A DNA stretch of 45,117 bases, taken from NCBI GenBank assembly GCA_947381905.1, contig CANCXL010000014.1:1-45117 (forward strand), read 5' to 3'. Source of the DNA: an uncultured Clostridiaceae bacterium. GTDB lineage: Bacteria; Bacillota; Clostridia; TANB77; CAG-465. Each line of letters begins with the position of its first letter. Within the stretch, counting starts at the first letter, position 1. The position numbers were made by a program, and so were the translations under genes. The notes beneath the pieces are model-generated. The model was not told the origin of the DNA. It saw only the letters and a list, made by a program, of their open reading frames with translations, and did no database searches. This document shows, piece by piece, positions 26,358-34,194 of this stretch.

Positions 26358-27564
26358 GATTGAACTAAAAAAAGCAATTATATGTAGTGTTATAGTCTTG
26401 CTTGTATTTTTAATTATTTTTGGTGTTATAAATTATTTTGAATATAGATGTTATAATTATAATTTCAATATTGTAGTTAATTCAATTGTAGCAAAAGTTA
26501 TAGAAGAAAATCCTAATATTGAGAAAAATGAATTAATAGAATTGTTTAATAATATAGATCAAAACAAAGAAAACATGTTTTATGCATATGGTATTGACTT
26601 TAAAAAGGATTCGTTATTATTAAAAAATGATCTTGACTTTAGTAGTTTTATGGCTATAGACTTATTTATTTTACTTATACTTGGTATTTTAATTGCTTTT
26701 ATATTCTTAAAATATAATAAATCTAAAGATAAGAAAATAGAGGAAATAACAAGGTATATAGAAGAAATAAATAATAGAAATTATAAATTATATATAGAAG
26801 ATAATACAGAGGATGAATTATCTATTTTAAAAAATGAGATATATAAGACTACTGTAATGCTAAAAGAAATAGCAGAGAATTCTAAACAAGATAAGATCAA
26901 TTTAAAGGATTCGTTATCTGATATATCACATCAACTTAAAACGCCTCTTACATCCATTGTAATAATGCTTGATAATATTTTAGATAATCAAAGTATGGAT
27001 AAAGATATGAGAAATGAGTTTTTAAAAGATATTAAAAGAGAAATAATTAATATAAACTTTTTAGTTATATCATTACTTAAACTATCTAAATTAGATGCAA
27101 GTAGTGTAAGTTTTACTGATAAAGATGAACATATCATTGATATTGTTGAAGAAAGCTTAAAAAATGTGTCAGTGATTTGTGATTTAAAAAATATAAAAAT
27201 AAATGTAACAGGAGATAATAGTGCTATTATTAATTGTGATATGAAGTGGCAAATTGAAGCACTTACAAATATAATAAAAAATTGTATTGAACATTCAAAA
27301 TATAATTCTAGTATTGATATAAGTTTTGAAGAAAATAAAATGTATTCTAAAATAGAGATAAAAGATTATGGAGTAGGAATAGATAAAAAAGATTTACCAC
27401 ATATATTTGAAAGGTTTTATAAAGGTAAAAATTCTTCTAATGATAGTGTTGGAATAGGACTTGCACTTGCTAAATCTATAATAGATAAAAATAATGGATA
27501 TATTACAGTTGAATCTAAGCTTGGTGAAGGAACAAAATTTACAATAAAATATTTTAAAAAATAA
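26341..27564 (+). CDS. Sensor histidine kinase
   Basis: 407 residues: two transmembrane helices (about 12-31 and 104-124) flanking a ~70-residue outer sensor loop, a HAMP-like/coiled linker, H-box SDISHQLKTPLTSI with phosphoacceptor His197, an N-box NIIKNCIEHSKYN, a G1 box DYGVGIDKKDLPHIFERFYKG shortened here to its core, and G2 GIGLALAKSI. The sensor loop is longer than in BceS-type kinases, so direct ligand sensing is possible. It is the last gene of the exporter-regulator unit. Confidence 0.94.
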   Translation: MKIKNKIELKKAIICSVIVLLVFLIIFGVINYFEYRCYNYNFNIVVNSIVAKVIEENPNIEKNELIELFNNIDQNKENMFYAYGIDFKKDSLLLKNDLDFSSFMAIDLFILLILGILIAFIFLKYNKSKDKKIEEITRYIEEINNRNYKLYIEDNTEDELSILKNEIYKTTVMLKEIAENSKQDKINLKDSLSDISHQLKTPLTSIVIMLDNILDNQSMDKDMRNEFLKDIKREIININFLVISLLKLSKLDASSVSFTDKDEHIIDIVEESLKNVSVICDLKNIKINVTGDNSAIINCDMKWQIEALTNIIKNCIEHSKYNSSIDISFEENKMYSKIEIKDYGVGIDKKDLPHIFERFYKGKNSSNDSVGIGLALAKSIIDKNNGYITVESKLGEGTKFTIKYFKK

Positions 27565-27598
27565 AAAAATACTCTACAAATTGTAGAGTATTTTTTAT
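27565..27598. terminator. Bidirectional terminator between convergent genes
   Basis: AAAAATACTCTACAA and its complement around a very short loop, flanked by A and T runs. It ends the kinase gene (plus) and the VirD4-like gene (minus). Confidence 0.85.
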
Positions 27599-27602
27599 TA
27601 TT

Positions 27603-30101
27603 TTATTTTTTATTTCTCTTAATAATAGGTGATTCATAATGTTCTGTTATTGCATTACCATTACCTTGTTTATCTAGAGTTACTTCACGTTCTTCAAATA
27701 CTATTTCAAAATCTCTGTTATCCTCTTCTTCTAGTGAGTTACCAACTCTAATGAAGTTTGGATTGTTATTTACATTTGAGTGATATGATTCTTTCTTTAA
27801 TTCATTTTTTAATCTACTAGATGTATTTACTCCAAATAGTTTATCATCATTTGTTGATGTATCACTATCATTCATTGTAATAGTTGGAGTATCTGGTTTA
27901 GACATCATATACTTTTCAAAGTTAAACATAAGAGTATTGTGTTTTTCTTTATATTTTTGTGCAAGGAACGAAGTTTTACCTTCACCAAATATTGTTTTAC
28001 CACTAGCATTTTTAGTTTTATAGAATACAGCTCCAAATCCCATTTCTGCAATTTTGTGAACTTTAATTCTATCTTTATCTTTAATTTGAATTCCAGTTTT
28101 ACCTTTCATTTCACCAGTTGTTAAATCATATGATGTTGTTTTATCTGCTTTTTTCTCCATACCAAATGCTTTATTCCAATATGCGCTATCTTCTGGAACA
28201 GTATCACCAAATACGATTTGTGTTTTTGTATTTGCAAGTACTGTTTGTCTATAGTATGTATGTCCAGATTTTTCAAGTTGAGATAAGTTTTGAATTGCTA
28301 CAGTAACACCACATCTATATTTTCTAAATAATGTAAACATTACTTCCATGTCTTTTGTAATGTATTCAGGGAACTCATCTATGTATAAGAAATGAGGAGT
28401 TCTTGAATCTTCATTACCTTTTCTTCTTAATACAGCATCTTGGAATTGAAGTATAAAGAACATACCAAATGCCTTTGCTTGAATTATACCAAGTTCACCT
28501 TTTCTTGAACATGCGGTAATAACACTACCATTTGCTAAAGCTTTGTCAAAATCAATTACATTTTTCTTACCACATAATGCAGCTTTAAGTCCAGGGTGAC
28601 GTACTAAATTATTAAGTTGTGTGATAGCACCATATAAGAATTTTTCTGTATCTTTTCTACCACTACCTTTAGTACCAGGTATTTCATATCCATTTATATT
28701 TAAACTTGGTTTATAGAAATTCTTTTCAAAATATCTAATTAATAGTTTATACTTTTGTTCAAGCTCTGGTATTTTCTTCATTTCTTCAGTCATAGCTTCA
28801 ACAGCGTCAAAGTTATATAATAGTTCTAGCATATCTTCTAGTGATGCTAATTCTCCACCATGTAGTAAAGGATACATTTCTTTAAGTAATATTGTTAAGT
28901 TTTGGAATGCATCAATTGTTACTTGCGTAAAGAATGGATCACTGCTTCCTTTTGATTCACTACCATACATTGCCATTAAAACATCTGCTACTATTGAGGC
29001 TGCTTTTGCAGGATCTGGAATAGCAAATGGGTTTATACTTAATGTTGTTTCTGGATTTGCAGGATCAATAGATAATACATCAATATCAAAGTTTTTAGCT
29101 ACACCAATAAATTGAGATATAAAGTTACCATCGTTTTCAACTATTGTTATACCAATATCTCTATATGTTGTAACTCCTGTTGAGTTATCTCTGTATTGAA
29201 CTAGAGGAGCTACTTCACTTTCAAATTGGTCTTCCATACCAGTTTTTGGCTTTAATAAGCTTAAACTAAAGTTTCTATTAACATATCTGTTATCATATGG
29301 ACCATTCATATAAGCTACGCCTCTTTTTAGCATAGAATAACCTATTTTTTTAGCATATTCTCTAAAGAAGAATTTCTTCTCAAGGTCTAGGGCACTCATT
29401 GGTAATAAAACAGTAGCTGTTTTACCAGTACCAGTAGCACCTTGAACAAGTGTAGCTTCATAACGTTTTTTCTCTGGAACCACTACAGGAATAGATGTTC
29501 CTTTTGCAGAACAAATAACTGTATTACAATCAAACTCTGTACTTTTCTTTTTACCAAAGCTTGCAGTTAGTCCAACAAAGCCTGCTATAGATTTAGTCAT
29601 ATCTTCAACATTGTATATTCCTAAGAAGAAATCAATCATCTTAACTGTGAATATAAAAGGTACAACTAAACATATTGCTCTTATTGCTGGAGCTATAAGC
29701 TCAGGGTATGCTCTAAGCAAAGCTTGGTATTGAGGCAACGCTTCAAGTGCATGCCATGCAATAAAGTTTACTGTTGTTACAAATGAGAACATAACCATTA
29801 ATGCTAAAATTGTACATGTAAACATAAACATGTTTATCTTATGATTATCACTTTTTGCAAGTCCTGAATTTACAAAAAATGAATATGCAAGTACTGGTGC
29901 AAGATATGCAAGTGATACTATATATGGTAGTAAAGAATCTATTTGAACCCAATCACTTATTCTTGCTGAACCAATAGCTAAAGCTAACATCCTTGTTATT
30001 GAAAATATTGCTATAACTATACTTATAGCATAAAATATATATGTCAAAACTTTTTCAGGCTTAGCTTTAATATGCAATTTCTTAAAAAGATCATTTATCA
30101 A
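27603..30101 (-). CDS. VirD4/TraG-like membrane-anchored coupling ATPase
   Basis: 832 residues: four hydrophobic N-terminal segments (about 20-42, 58-77, 92-115, 138-160), then a RecA-like domain with Walker A GATGTGKT at 221-228, SIDPANPETTLSINPFA near 344-360, Walker B FLYIDEFPEY at 571-580 and AIQNLSQLE at 602-610. The last motif is typical of VirD4/TraG coupling proteins. A low-complexity polar tail follows (about 720-832). These proteins feed DNA or proteins into type IV secretion channels. No relaxase, VirB4 or integrase is near, and the gene stands alone among housekeeping genes. The start is a TTG with GGTGAT upstream; no suitable ATG precedes the first helix. Family is firm, cargo unknown. 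Confidence 0.88.
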   Translation of the reverse strand: MINDLFKKLHIKAKPEKVLTYIFYAISIVIAIFSITRMLALAIGSARISDWVQIDSLLPYIVSLAYLAPVLAYSFFVNSGLAKSDNHKINMFMFTCTILALMVMFSFVTTVNFIAWHALEALPQYQALLRAYPELIAPAIRAICLVVPFIFTVKMIDFFLGIYNVEDMTKSIAGFVGLTASFGKKKSTEFDCNTVICSAKGTSIPVVVPEKKRYEATLVQGATGTGKTATVLLPMSALDLEKKFFFREYAKKIGYSMLKRGVAYMNGPYDNRYVNRNFSLSLLKPKTGMEDQFESEVAPLVQYRDNSTGVTTYRDIGITIVENDGNFISQFIGVAKNFDIDVLSIDPANPETTLSINPFAIPDPAKAASIVADVLMAMYGSESKGSSDPFFTQVTIDAFQNLTILLKEMYPLLHGGELASLEDMLELLYNFDAVEAMTEEMKKIPELEQKYKLLIRYFEKNFYKPSLNINGYEIPGTKGSGRKDTEKFLYGAITQLNNLVRHPGLKAALCGKKNVIDFDKALANGSVITACSRKGELGIIQAKAFGMFFILQFQDAVLRRKGNEDSRTPHFLYIDEFPEYITKDMEVMFTLFRKYRCGVTVAIQNLSQLEKSGHTYYRQTVLANTKTQIVFGDTVPEDSAYWNKAFGMEKKADKTTSYDLTTGEMKGKTGIQIKDKDRIKVHKIAEMGFGAVFYKTKNASGKTIFGEGKTSFLAQKYKEKHNTLMFNFEKYMMSKPDTPTITMNDSDTSTNDDKLFGVNTSSRLKNELKKESYHSNVNNNPNFIRVGNSLEEEDNRDFEIVFEEREVTLDKQGNGNAITEHYESPIIKRNKK

Positions 30102-30147
30102 ACGAAATCACCACTTTCAGTAATATAAATAGTTAAACTATGTCTAA

Positions 30148-30176
30148 TTGACATATTAACTTAATTCATATATAAT
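30148..30176 (+). promoter_or_regulatory. Consensus promoter of pth
   Basis: TTGACA at 30148-30153, a 17-bp spacer and TATAAT at 30171-30176. Its -10 overlaps the -10 of a divergent promoter for the VirD4-like gene. Confidence 0.8.
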
Positions 30177-30203
30177 GATACTATAAAATACTTATTTTTT
30201 CAA
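30175..30203 (-). promoter_or_regulatory. Promoter of the VirD4-like gene
   Basis: On the minus strand: TTGAAA (30198-30203), a 17-bp spacer and TATCAT (30175-30180). It shares bases 30175-30176 with the pth -10, so RNA polymerase could occupy only one of the two at a time. Confidence 0.55.
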
Positions 30204-30274
30204 GAGTTTTTGGAAAACTAAAGTGAAAAACGAGACATATTTTTAAAAATTAAAAAAAGGATGGGAAATTGAAG

Positions 30275-30802
30275 ATGAAAATAATAGTTGGACTTGGAAA
30301 TCCGGGAGAAAAATATAGTCAAACTAGACATAATATAGGATGGCTTTTTATAGATTATTTATCAAAAATGTACAATGTTGATGTATCTAAAAATAGTAAC
30401 GATGCACTAGTAGGTGAAACAAAAATAAATGGGGAGAAAGTTATTTTTGCAAAACCTACTACTTTTATGAATTTAAGTGGAAATTCTGTTGTAAAATTAA
30501 AAAATTGGTATAAAGTGCAAAATAAAGACATTCTTATTATTTTTGATGATATAGATATTCCTTTTGAAACTTTTAGATATAGAGAAAAAGGAAGTGGTGG
30601 ATCTCATAATGGTATGAAAAATATAGTTCAAATGCTTTCAACTGAAGACATACCACGTATAAGAATTGGTCTTGGAGGATTAAAACACGAAAAGCAAGAT
30701 ATGGCAGATTTTGTTTTACAAAGATTTAAAAAAGATGAATTACAAAAGCTCGAAGATATATTTTTTGATGTTAGCAAAAAAGTAGATGAGTTTTTAAAAT
30801 AA
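30275..30802 (+). CDS. pth: Peptidyl-tRNA hydrolase
   Basis: Pth releases tRNA from peptidyl-tRNAs that drop off the ribosome. The 175 residues show VGLGNPGEKYSQTRHNIGW, with Asn9 and catalytic His19, then TFMNLSGNSV and IIFDDIDIPF with the catalytic Asp, and GSGGSHNGMKNI. The length is slightly below the usual 185-190. I chose the ATG at 30275 over the in-frame TTG at 30269; AAAGGATGGG lies upstream. Confidence 0.96.
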   Translation: MKIIVGLGNPGEKYSQTRHNIGWLFIDYLSKMYNVDVSKNSNDALVGETKINGEKVIFAKPTTFMNLSGNSVVKLKNWYKVQNKDILIIFDDIDIPFETFRYREKGSGGSHNGMKNIVQMLSTEDIPRIRIGLGGLKHEKQDMADFVLQRFKKDELQKLEDIFFDVSKKVDEFLK

Positions 30803-30826
30803 GTTTAGTAAAATAAATGAAAAAAG

Positions 30827-30855
30827 TTGACATTTATTGTTATCTATGTTAAAAT
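30827..30855 (+). promoter_or_regulatory. Consensus promoter of rplU-rpmA
   Basis: TTGACA at 30827-30832, a 17-bp spacer and TAAAAT at 30850-30855. It is followed by a ~75-nt leader before the rplU ribosome binding site. Confidence 0.85.
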
Positions 30856-30862
30856 TATACAC

Positions 30863-30928
30863 GTATTCCGCACAGAAAAGGTTATAAAGCATTTGCTACC
30901 TCAATGGCGAGAGCAAGTTAGAGTTAAG
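30863..30928 (+). ncRNA. Candidate L21 leader (autoregulatory ribosomal-protein leader)
   Basis: The leader between the promoter and rplU is GC-richer than its surroundings and contains a stem formed by TTGCT and AGCAA around ACCTCAATGGCGAG. Many Firmicutes carry an L21 leader RNA in this exact place that is believed to bind L21. Identification rests on position and this partial structure; a covariance-model search was not possible. A short ATGGCGAGAGCAAGTTAG frame inside is probably fortuitous. Confidence 0.6.
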
Positions 30929-30938
30929 GAGGAACATT

Positions 30939-31292
30939 ATGTACGCAATAGTTGAAATTAGTGGAAAACAGTACAAAGTTCAAGAAGGAGACATTGTTTT
31001 CGTAGACAGACTAGAAGAATTAGAAGAAGGTAAATCAACTACTTTTGATAAAGTTCTATTAGTTGCTGACGGAGAAAAAGTTACAGTTGGAACTGATACT
31101 GTAAAAGGAGCTAAAGTAAAAGCTACAGTTGTAGGACATGGAAAAGCTAAAAAGGTTGTTGTATTTAAATACAAACCAAAGAAAAATGAAAGAAAAATCA
31201 GAGGTCACAGACAACCATATACTAAAATCCAAATTGAAAAAATTACAACTGGAACAAGAGCAAAAAAAGCTACTGAAGAAGCAGCTGAATAA
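30939..31292 (+). CDS. rplU: 50S ribosomal protein L21
   Basis: 117 residues; [18 protein letters not shown] and the late [20 protein letters not shown] with the 23S-binding basic residues identify L21. The C-terminus has about 12 extra residues rich in Lys, Ala and Glu compared with the typical ~103. It has a perfect AAGGAGG site and a consensus promoter, and precedes rpmA by 41 bases. Confidence 0.97.
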   Translation: MYAIVEISGKQYKVQEGDIVFVDRLEELEEGKSTTFDKVLLVADGEKVTVGTDTVKGAKVKATVVGHGKAKKVVVFKYKPKKNERKIRGHRQPYTKIQIEKITTGTRAKKATEEAAE

Positions 31293-31333
31293 TTTAATTT
31301 AAAACGTAATGTGAAATAAAAGGAGTGAGATAA

Positions 31334-31594
31334 ATGGCACATAAAAAAGGCGGCGGATCTACTAAAAATGGTAGAGATAGTGAAGCTAAAAGACTTGGAG
31401 CAAAAAGAGCTGATGGTCAATTCGTATTAGCAGGAAATATTTTATATAGACAAAGAGGAACTAAAGTTCATCCAGGTACAAATGTTGGTATCGGAAGCGA
31501 TGATACTTTATATTCAAAAGTTGACGGTGTCGTTAAATTCGAAAGAAAAGGAAGAAGCGACAAAAAAGTTAGCGTATATCCTGTAGAAGAATAG
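31334..31594 (+). CDS. rpmA: 50S ribosomal protein L27
   Basis: 86 residues starting [20 protein letters not shown], the mature form of L27. Firmicutes usually make L27 with a short N-terminal extension ending in a conserved cleavage site (FFASKKG-type) removed by the protease Prp, whose gene lies between rplU and rpmA. Here the extension is absent, no such frame lies upstream of the ATG, and the 41-base gap cannot hold prp. The N-terminus reaches the peptidyl transferase centre, so translation from this ATG gives the functional end directly. AAAGGAGTGAG lies upstream. Confidence 0.96.
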   Translation: MAHKKGGGSTKNGRDSEAKRLGAKRADGQFVLAGNILYRQRGTKVHPGTNVGIGSDDTLYSKVDGVVKFERKGRSDKKVSVYPVEE

Positions 31595-31600
31595 TAAATT

Positions 31601-31631
31601 AAGTAACCAGAGAAATCTGGTTACTTTTTTA
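31601..31631 (+). terminator. Rho-independent terminator of rplU-rpmA
   Basis: AGTAACCAGA, GAAA tetraloop, TCTGGTTACT, then a T run. Confidence 0.9.
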
Positions 31632-31683
31632 TATACTAGGAAAAATTGATTTTTTATAAAAAATTTAATTAAAAATTCGTAGA

Positions 31684-31719
31684 ATAAAGAACCATATATA
31701 ATTTATATGGTTCTTTACT
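31684..31719 (-). terminator. Hairpin at the end of the minus-strand gene
   Basis: TAAAGAACCATATA pairs with TATATGGTTCTTTA just after the stop of the gene at 31721-32308. The T tract in the minus direction is poor. Confidence 0.55.
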
Positions 31720-31720
31720 G

Positions 31721-32308
31721 TTACATTCTACCAAACATATCATTTACTGCTTGACTGGCATTTGCATTTTGTGCATTATACTCATCTTGCTTTCTTTTTT
31801 CTTCTGCTGCACGTTCCATAGCTTCTTTTTCAAGTTGAGCCTTTAATTCTGGTAGTCTAGCCATTGAACGGTTATATTCTTCCATATCATTTTTTAAAGA
31901 AATATTATCTTCATATATTAAAATTTTAAAATTATAGTCTGGAAGATATTCTCTTTTTGAATATGAGTCAATTTTAGATGCTACCTTGTTTAATTCATTT
32001 CTTATTTCACTAGATAGAGAAATAGAAATATTATCTCCAGAATATTTCAAAGTTAAAAATGGACATCTTGTACCATTTGGAAGCTCTGCGACAACTTCAC
32101 CAGGAGTACTTTTAAAAAATCCTGGTTTTGGCATTGTATATGATATTACACGTACAAATACTTTAGCCCTTCTATAATTATATGTCCAGTCGCCAACATT
32201 TTGTGTAACAGAAACAATCTCATTTAAACGAAATTGCTTAATAAGAGCTACTGTTTCTTGGTAATTTTTATGTTCTATTCCAAATGAACCTAAATTGATT
32301 TCTTGCAT
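31721..32308 (-). CDS. Unrecognised soluble protein with coiled-coil tail
   Basis: 195 residues: a probable beta-rich N-terminal domain (about 1-125, with TQNVGDWTYNYRRAKVFVRV and STPGEVVAELPNGTRCPFL) and a charged helical tail (about 130-195, rich in Glu, Lys, Ala) ending VNDMFGRM. No membrane segment or signal peptide. I do not recognise the family. It has its own promoter and terminator and is one of few minus-strand genes here, 1.6 kb from the VirD4-like gene start. Nothing in the sequence ties the two together. Confidence 0.7.
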   Translation of the reverse strand: MQEINLGSFGIEHKNYQETVALIKQFRLNEIVSVTQNVGDWTYNYRRAKVFVRVISYTMPKPGFFKSTPGEVVAELPNGTRCPFLTLKYSGDNISISLSSEIRNELNKVASKIDSYSKREYLPDYNFKILIYEDNISLKNDMEEYNRSMARLPELKAQLEKEAMERAAEEKRKQDEYNAQNANASQAVNDMFGRM

Positions 32309-32351
32309 ATTTGTTCCTCCAAAAGATTAAGTATTATTTATCTCATAAACA

Positions 32352-32380
32352 ATTATACATTAAATATCATTTAATATCAA
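32352..32380 (-). promoter_or_regulatory. Promoter of the 31721-32308 gene
   Basis: On the minus strand: TTGATA (32375-32380), 17 bp, TATAAT (32352-32357). Confidence 0.7.
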
Positions 32381-32427
32381 CAAAATGAATAAAAATATTA
32401 AAAAACGAGTATATTAGTAATATTAAT

Positions 32428-32456
32428 TTGATTTATTTACATAATTATGATAAAAT
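32428..32456 (+). promoter_or_regulatory. Promoter of the 32534-33163 gene
   Basis: TTGATT at 32428-32433, a 17-bp spacer ending TTATGA, and TAAAAT at 32451-32456 with a TGn extension. Confidence 0.6.
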
Positions 32457-32533
32457 ACTATATGTAAAGCAAACATATGACTAAATGTATAATTACATTA
32501 AATAAAAAATATTAATATAAAGGGGAGAAAAAG

Positions 32534-33163
32534 ATGTTAAAAAGGATTAAGAAAAATGTAGAATTTTTTGAATCTGAAGAAAAAATTATTATGTATGTGG
32601 ATGGTAATAGAGATGAATTACATACAATTTGTGGAAATGTGTATATAAATCACGATCAAAGAGAAATAAGAATATATAATTTCCCAATAAAAAGAGAGCT
32701 AAAAGAATATGAAAAAGTAGAGATATTATATTCTATATTAGAATCATTATGGTTATTTCCTTTTTCAGAAAGGTCTAATGCAGCATATATAGGAGATATT
32801 ACCCAATATACTTTGCTTATTAATGGATACTTAACAGATGGTACATTCAAAGAGCCAAGAGTAAGATATAAATGTATAATTGAGGAGTTTATTGATACTT
32901 TACAGACTGAAGGAGAAAATCAAGAAATTTTAGATTTGAGATTAAAAATTAGGCATTTTTATAATAAGTATGAAGAAGAATTAGGTAAGAAAAATGTAAT
33001 AATTTATTTACTTAATAATAAGATTGTTAATGGAATAGTCGAGTATATAAACTTTACTAGATTGTTTTCCTCATACTTAAAATCTAAAGGTAAACGTTTT
33101 AGGATGATTACTAATAACAAATTTTGGCATAAAGAGAAGAAACTTGAAATTTTACCATATTAA
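32534..33163 (+). CDS. Unrecognised protein
   Basis: 209 residues, soluble, rich in Lys, Glu and Ile, with no motif that I recognise. The N-terminal half has alternating strands (YVDGNRDELHTICGNVYINH, IRIYNFPIKREL), the C-terminal half is helical and basic (ending NKFWHKEKKLEILPY). It has an AAGGGGAG site, its own promoter and terminator. It lies next to a second unrecognised gene (33277-34156) of similar composition, without evident sequence similarity between them. Confidence 0.65.
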   Translation: MLKRIKKNVEFFESEEKIIMYVDGNRDELHTICGNVYINHDQREIRIYNFPIKRELKEYEKVEILYSILESLWLFPFSERSNAAYIGDITQYTLLINGYLTDGTFKEPRVRYKCIIEEFIDTLQTEGENQEILDLRLKIRHFYNKYEEELGKKNVIIYLLNNKIVNGIVEYINFTRLFSSYLKSKGKRFRMITNNKFWHKEKKLEILPY

Positions 33164-33190
33164 GCTAGTTAATTTAACTAGCTTTTTGTT
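33162..33190 (+). terminator. Rho-independent terminator
   Basis: AAGCTAGTTAA pairs with TTAACTAGCTT, followed by TTTG; it overlaps the stop of the preceding gene. Confidence 0.8.
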
Positions 33191-33276
33191 TACAATTTTA
33201 CATAAAAATGGTATAATTATAATCGCTTAAAAAAATTAGTCTTAAATATAAATATATAAAAGAAAGGATGATATAT

Positions 33277-34156
33277 ATGTATATCAATTATTTAAATCAT
33301 TTTATATGTATTAGAGAGATTAATACATATAAAGAAGAAAATTTTGTTATTTCGTATTATTTATCAGATTCAAATAGTTCACGGATGTATTCAGCATGAG
33401 CATAAGGTATTTTACTATAAAAATGGTAAGGCTATAGAAATAAAACTTGAAAGCTTAAATAAGACTATAGCAGAGGAAATATCTAAAAGAGTAAAAAAAT
33501 ATTATAATTATACTGAATTACCAAATAACTTAAATGTATTATACAATATGCTTAAATATCCTTTTTGTATTAGTTTTGATGAAGTTAAAAGCAGTTATAC
33601 TCTATTTAAAAATGTGGAAATGTCTAAAGTAGATAACAAGTATATGTTTATAGAAAAAAATAATTATTTAGACATATTCAAAATGCTGTACAAGTTAAGA
33701 ATAAATCCTGAAAAAAGACTTACAAGTATAGATTTTAATTGTATTATTAAAGATTTAATAATGTCAAAGTTTAGAGGAATTATAGAAAGTGAATATATTG
33801 ATTTAAGAGAAGAAGGCGAAATATATAATTTATACTTAAATTTTGATGATGAGCTAGAGTTAAGAATAAAAAGCTTTGACGATTTAATACTTACAGAATT
33901 AAATCTTGATACAGATGTTTATTTATTTCCTGTTAAAAAAATAGAGTCTTTTTATAAAGATGGTAAATTAAGATTTGAACTTTCTACTAAAAGTCAAGAA
34001 TATATATACATTTTAAAAAATGATATGTATGAAGACGATGAATGCAAAAGTGAAGAGGTTTTAAGACAGGCACTATGTGTAAATGATATGGAATTTGCAG
34101 ATTATACTAAAGTATATGAGGATTATGATATTAGCATTTATCATATAGAAAAATAG
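33277..34156 (+). pseudogene. Unrecognised gene, apparently frameshifted near 33380-33400
   Basis: The only good start is the ATG at 33277, behind AAAGGATG. Its frame codes 40 residues (MYINYLNHFICIREI... to ...SRMYSA) and stops at 33397-33399. The next frame then stays open to 34156 for about 255 residues (from QHEHKVFYYKNGKAIEI on). That frame has no ATG or ribosome binding site near its beginning, only a TTG at 33344. A single-base indel around 33380-33400 would join the two into a protein of about 292 residues. It may be a real mutation or a sequencing/assembly error. The joined product is soluble, acidic and unrecognised. Confidence 0.6.
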
Positions 34157-34194
34157 AGAAGATGGAATTACTTCCATCTTCTCTTTGTTTTTCT
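34155..34194. terminator. Terminator between convergent genes
   Basis: AGAGAAGATGGAA at 34155-34167 pairs exactly with 34172-34184, then TTGTTTTTCTT on the plus strand. The minus-strand nuclease gene ends at 34194. Confidence 0.85.

Noticed and set aside
27603..30101. Conjugative element or integrated plasmid around the VirD4-like gene
   Set aside because: No relaxase, single-strand binding protein, integrase or oriT-like sequence is seen nearby, and the flanking genes are housekeeping genes.
33385..33405. Programmed +1 frameshift like that of prfB
   Set aside because: There is no CTTTGAC-type slip site and no internal Shine-Dalgarno before the TGA; a simple indel explains the frames better.
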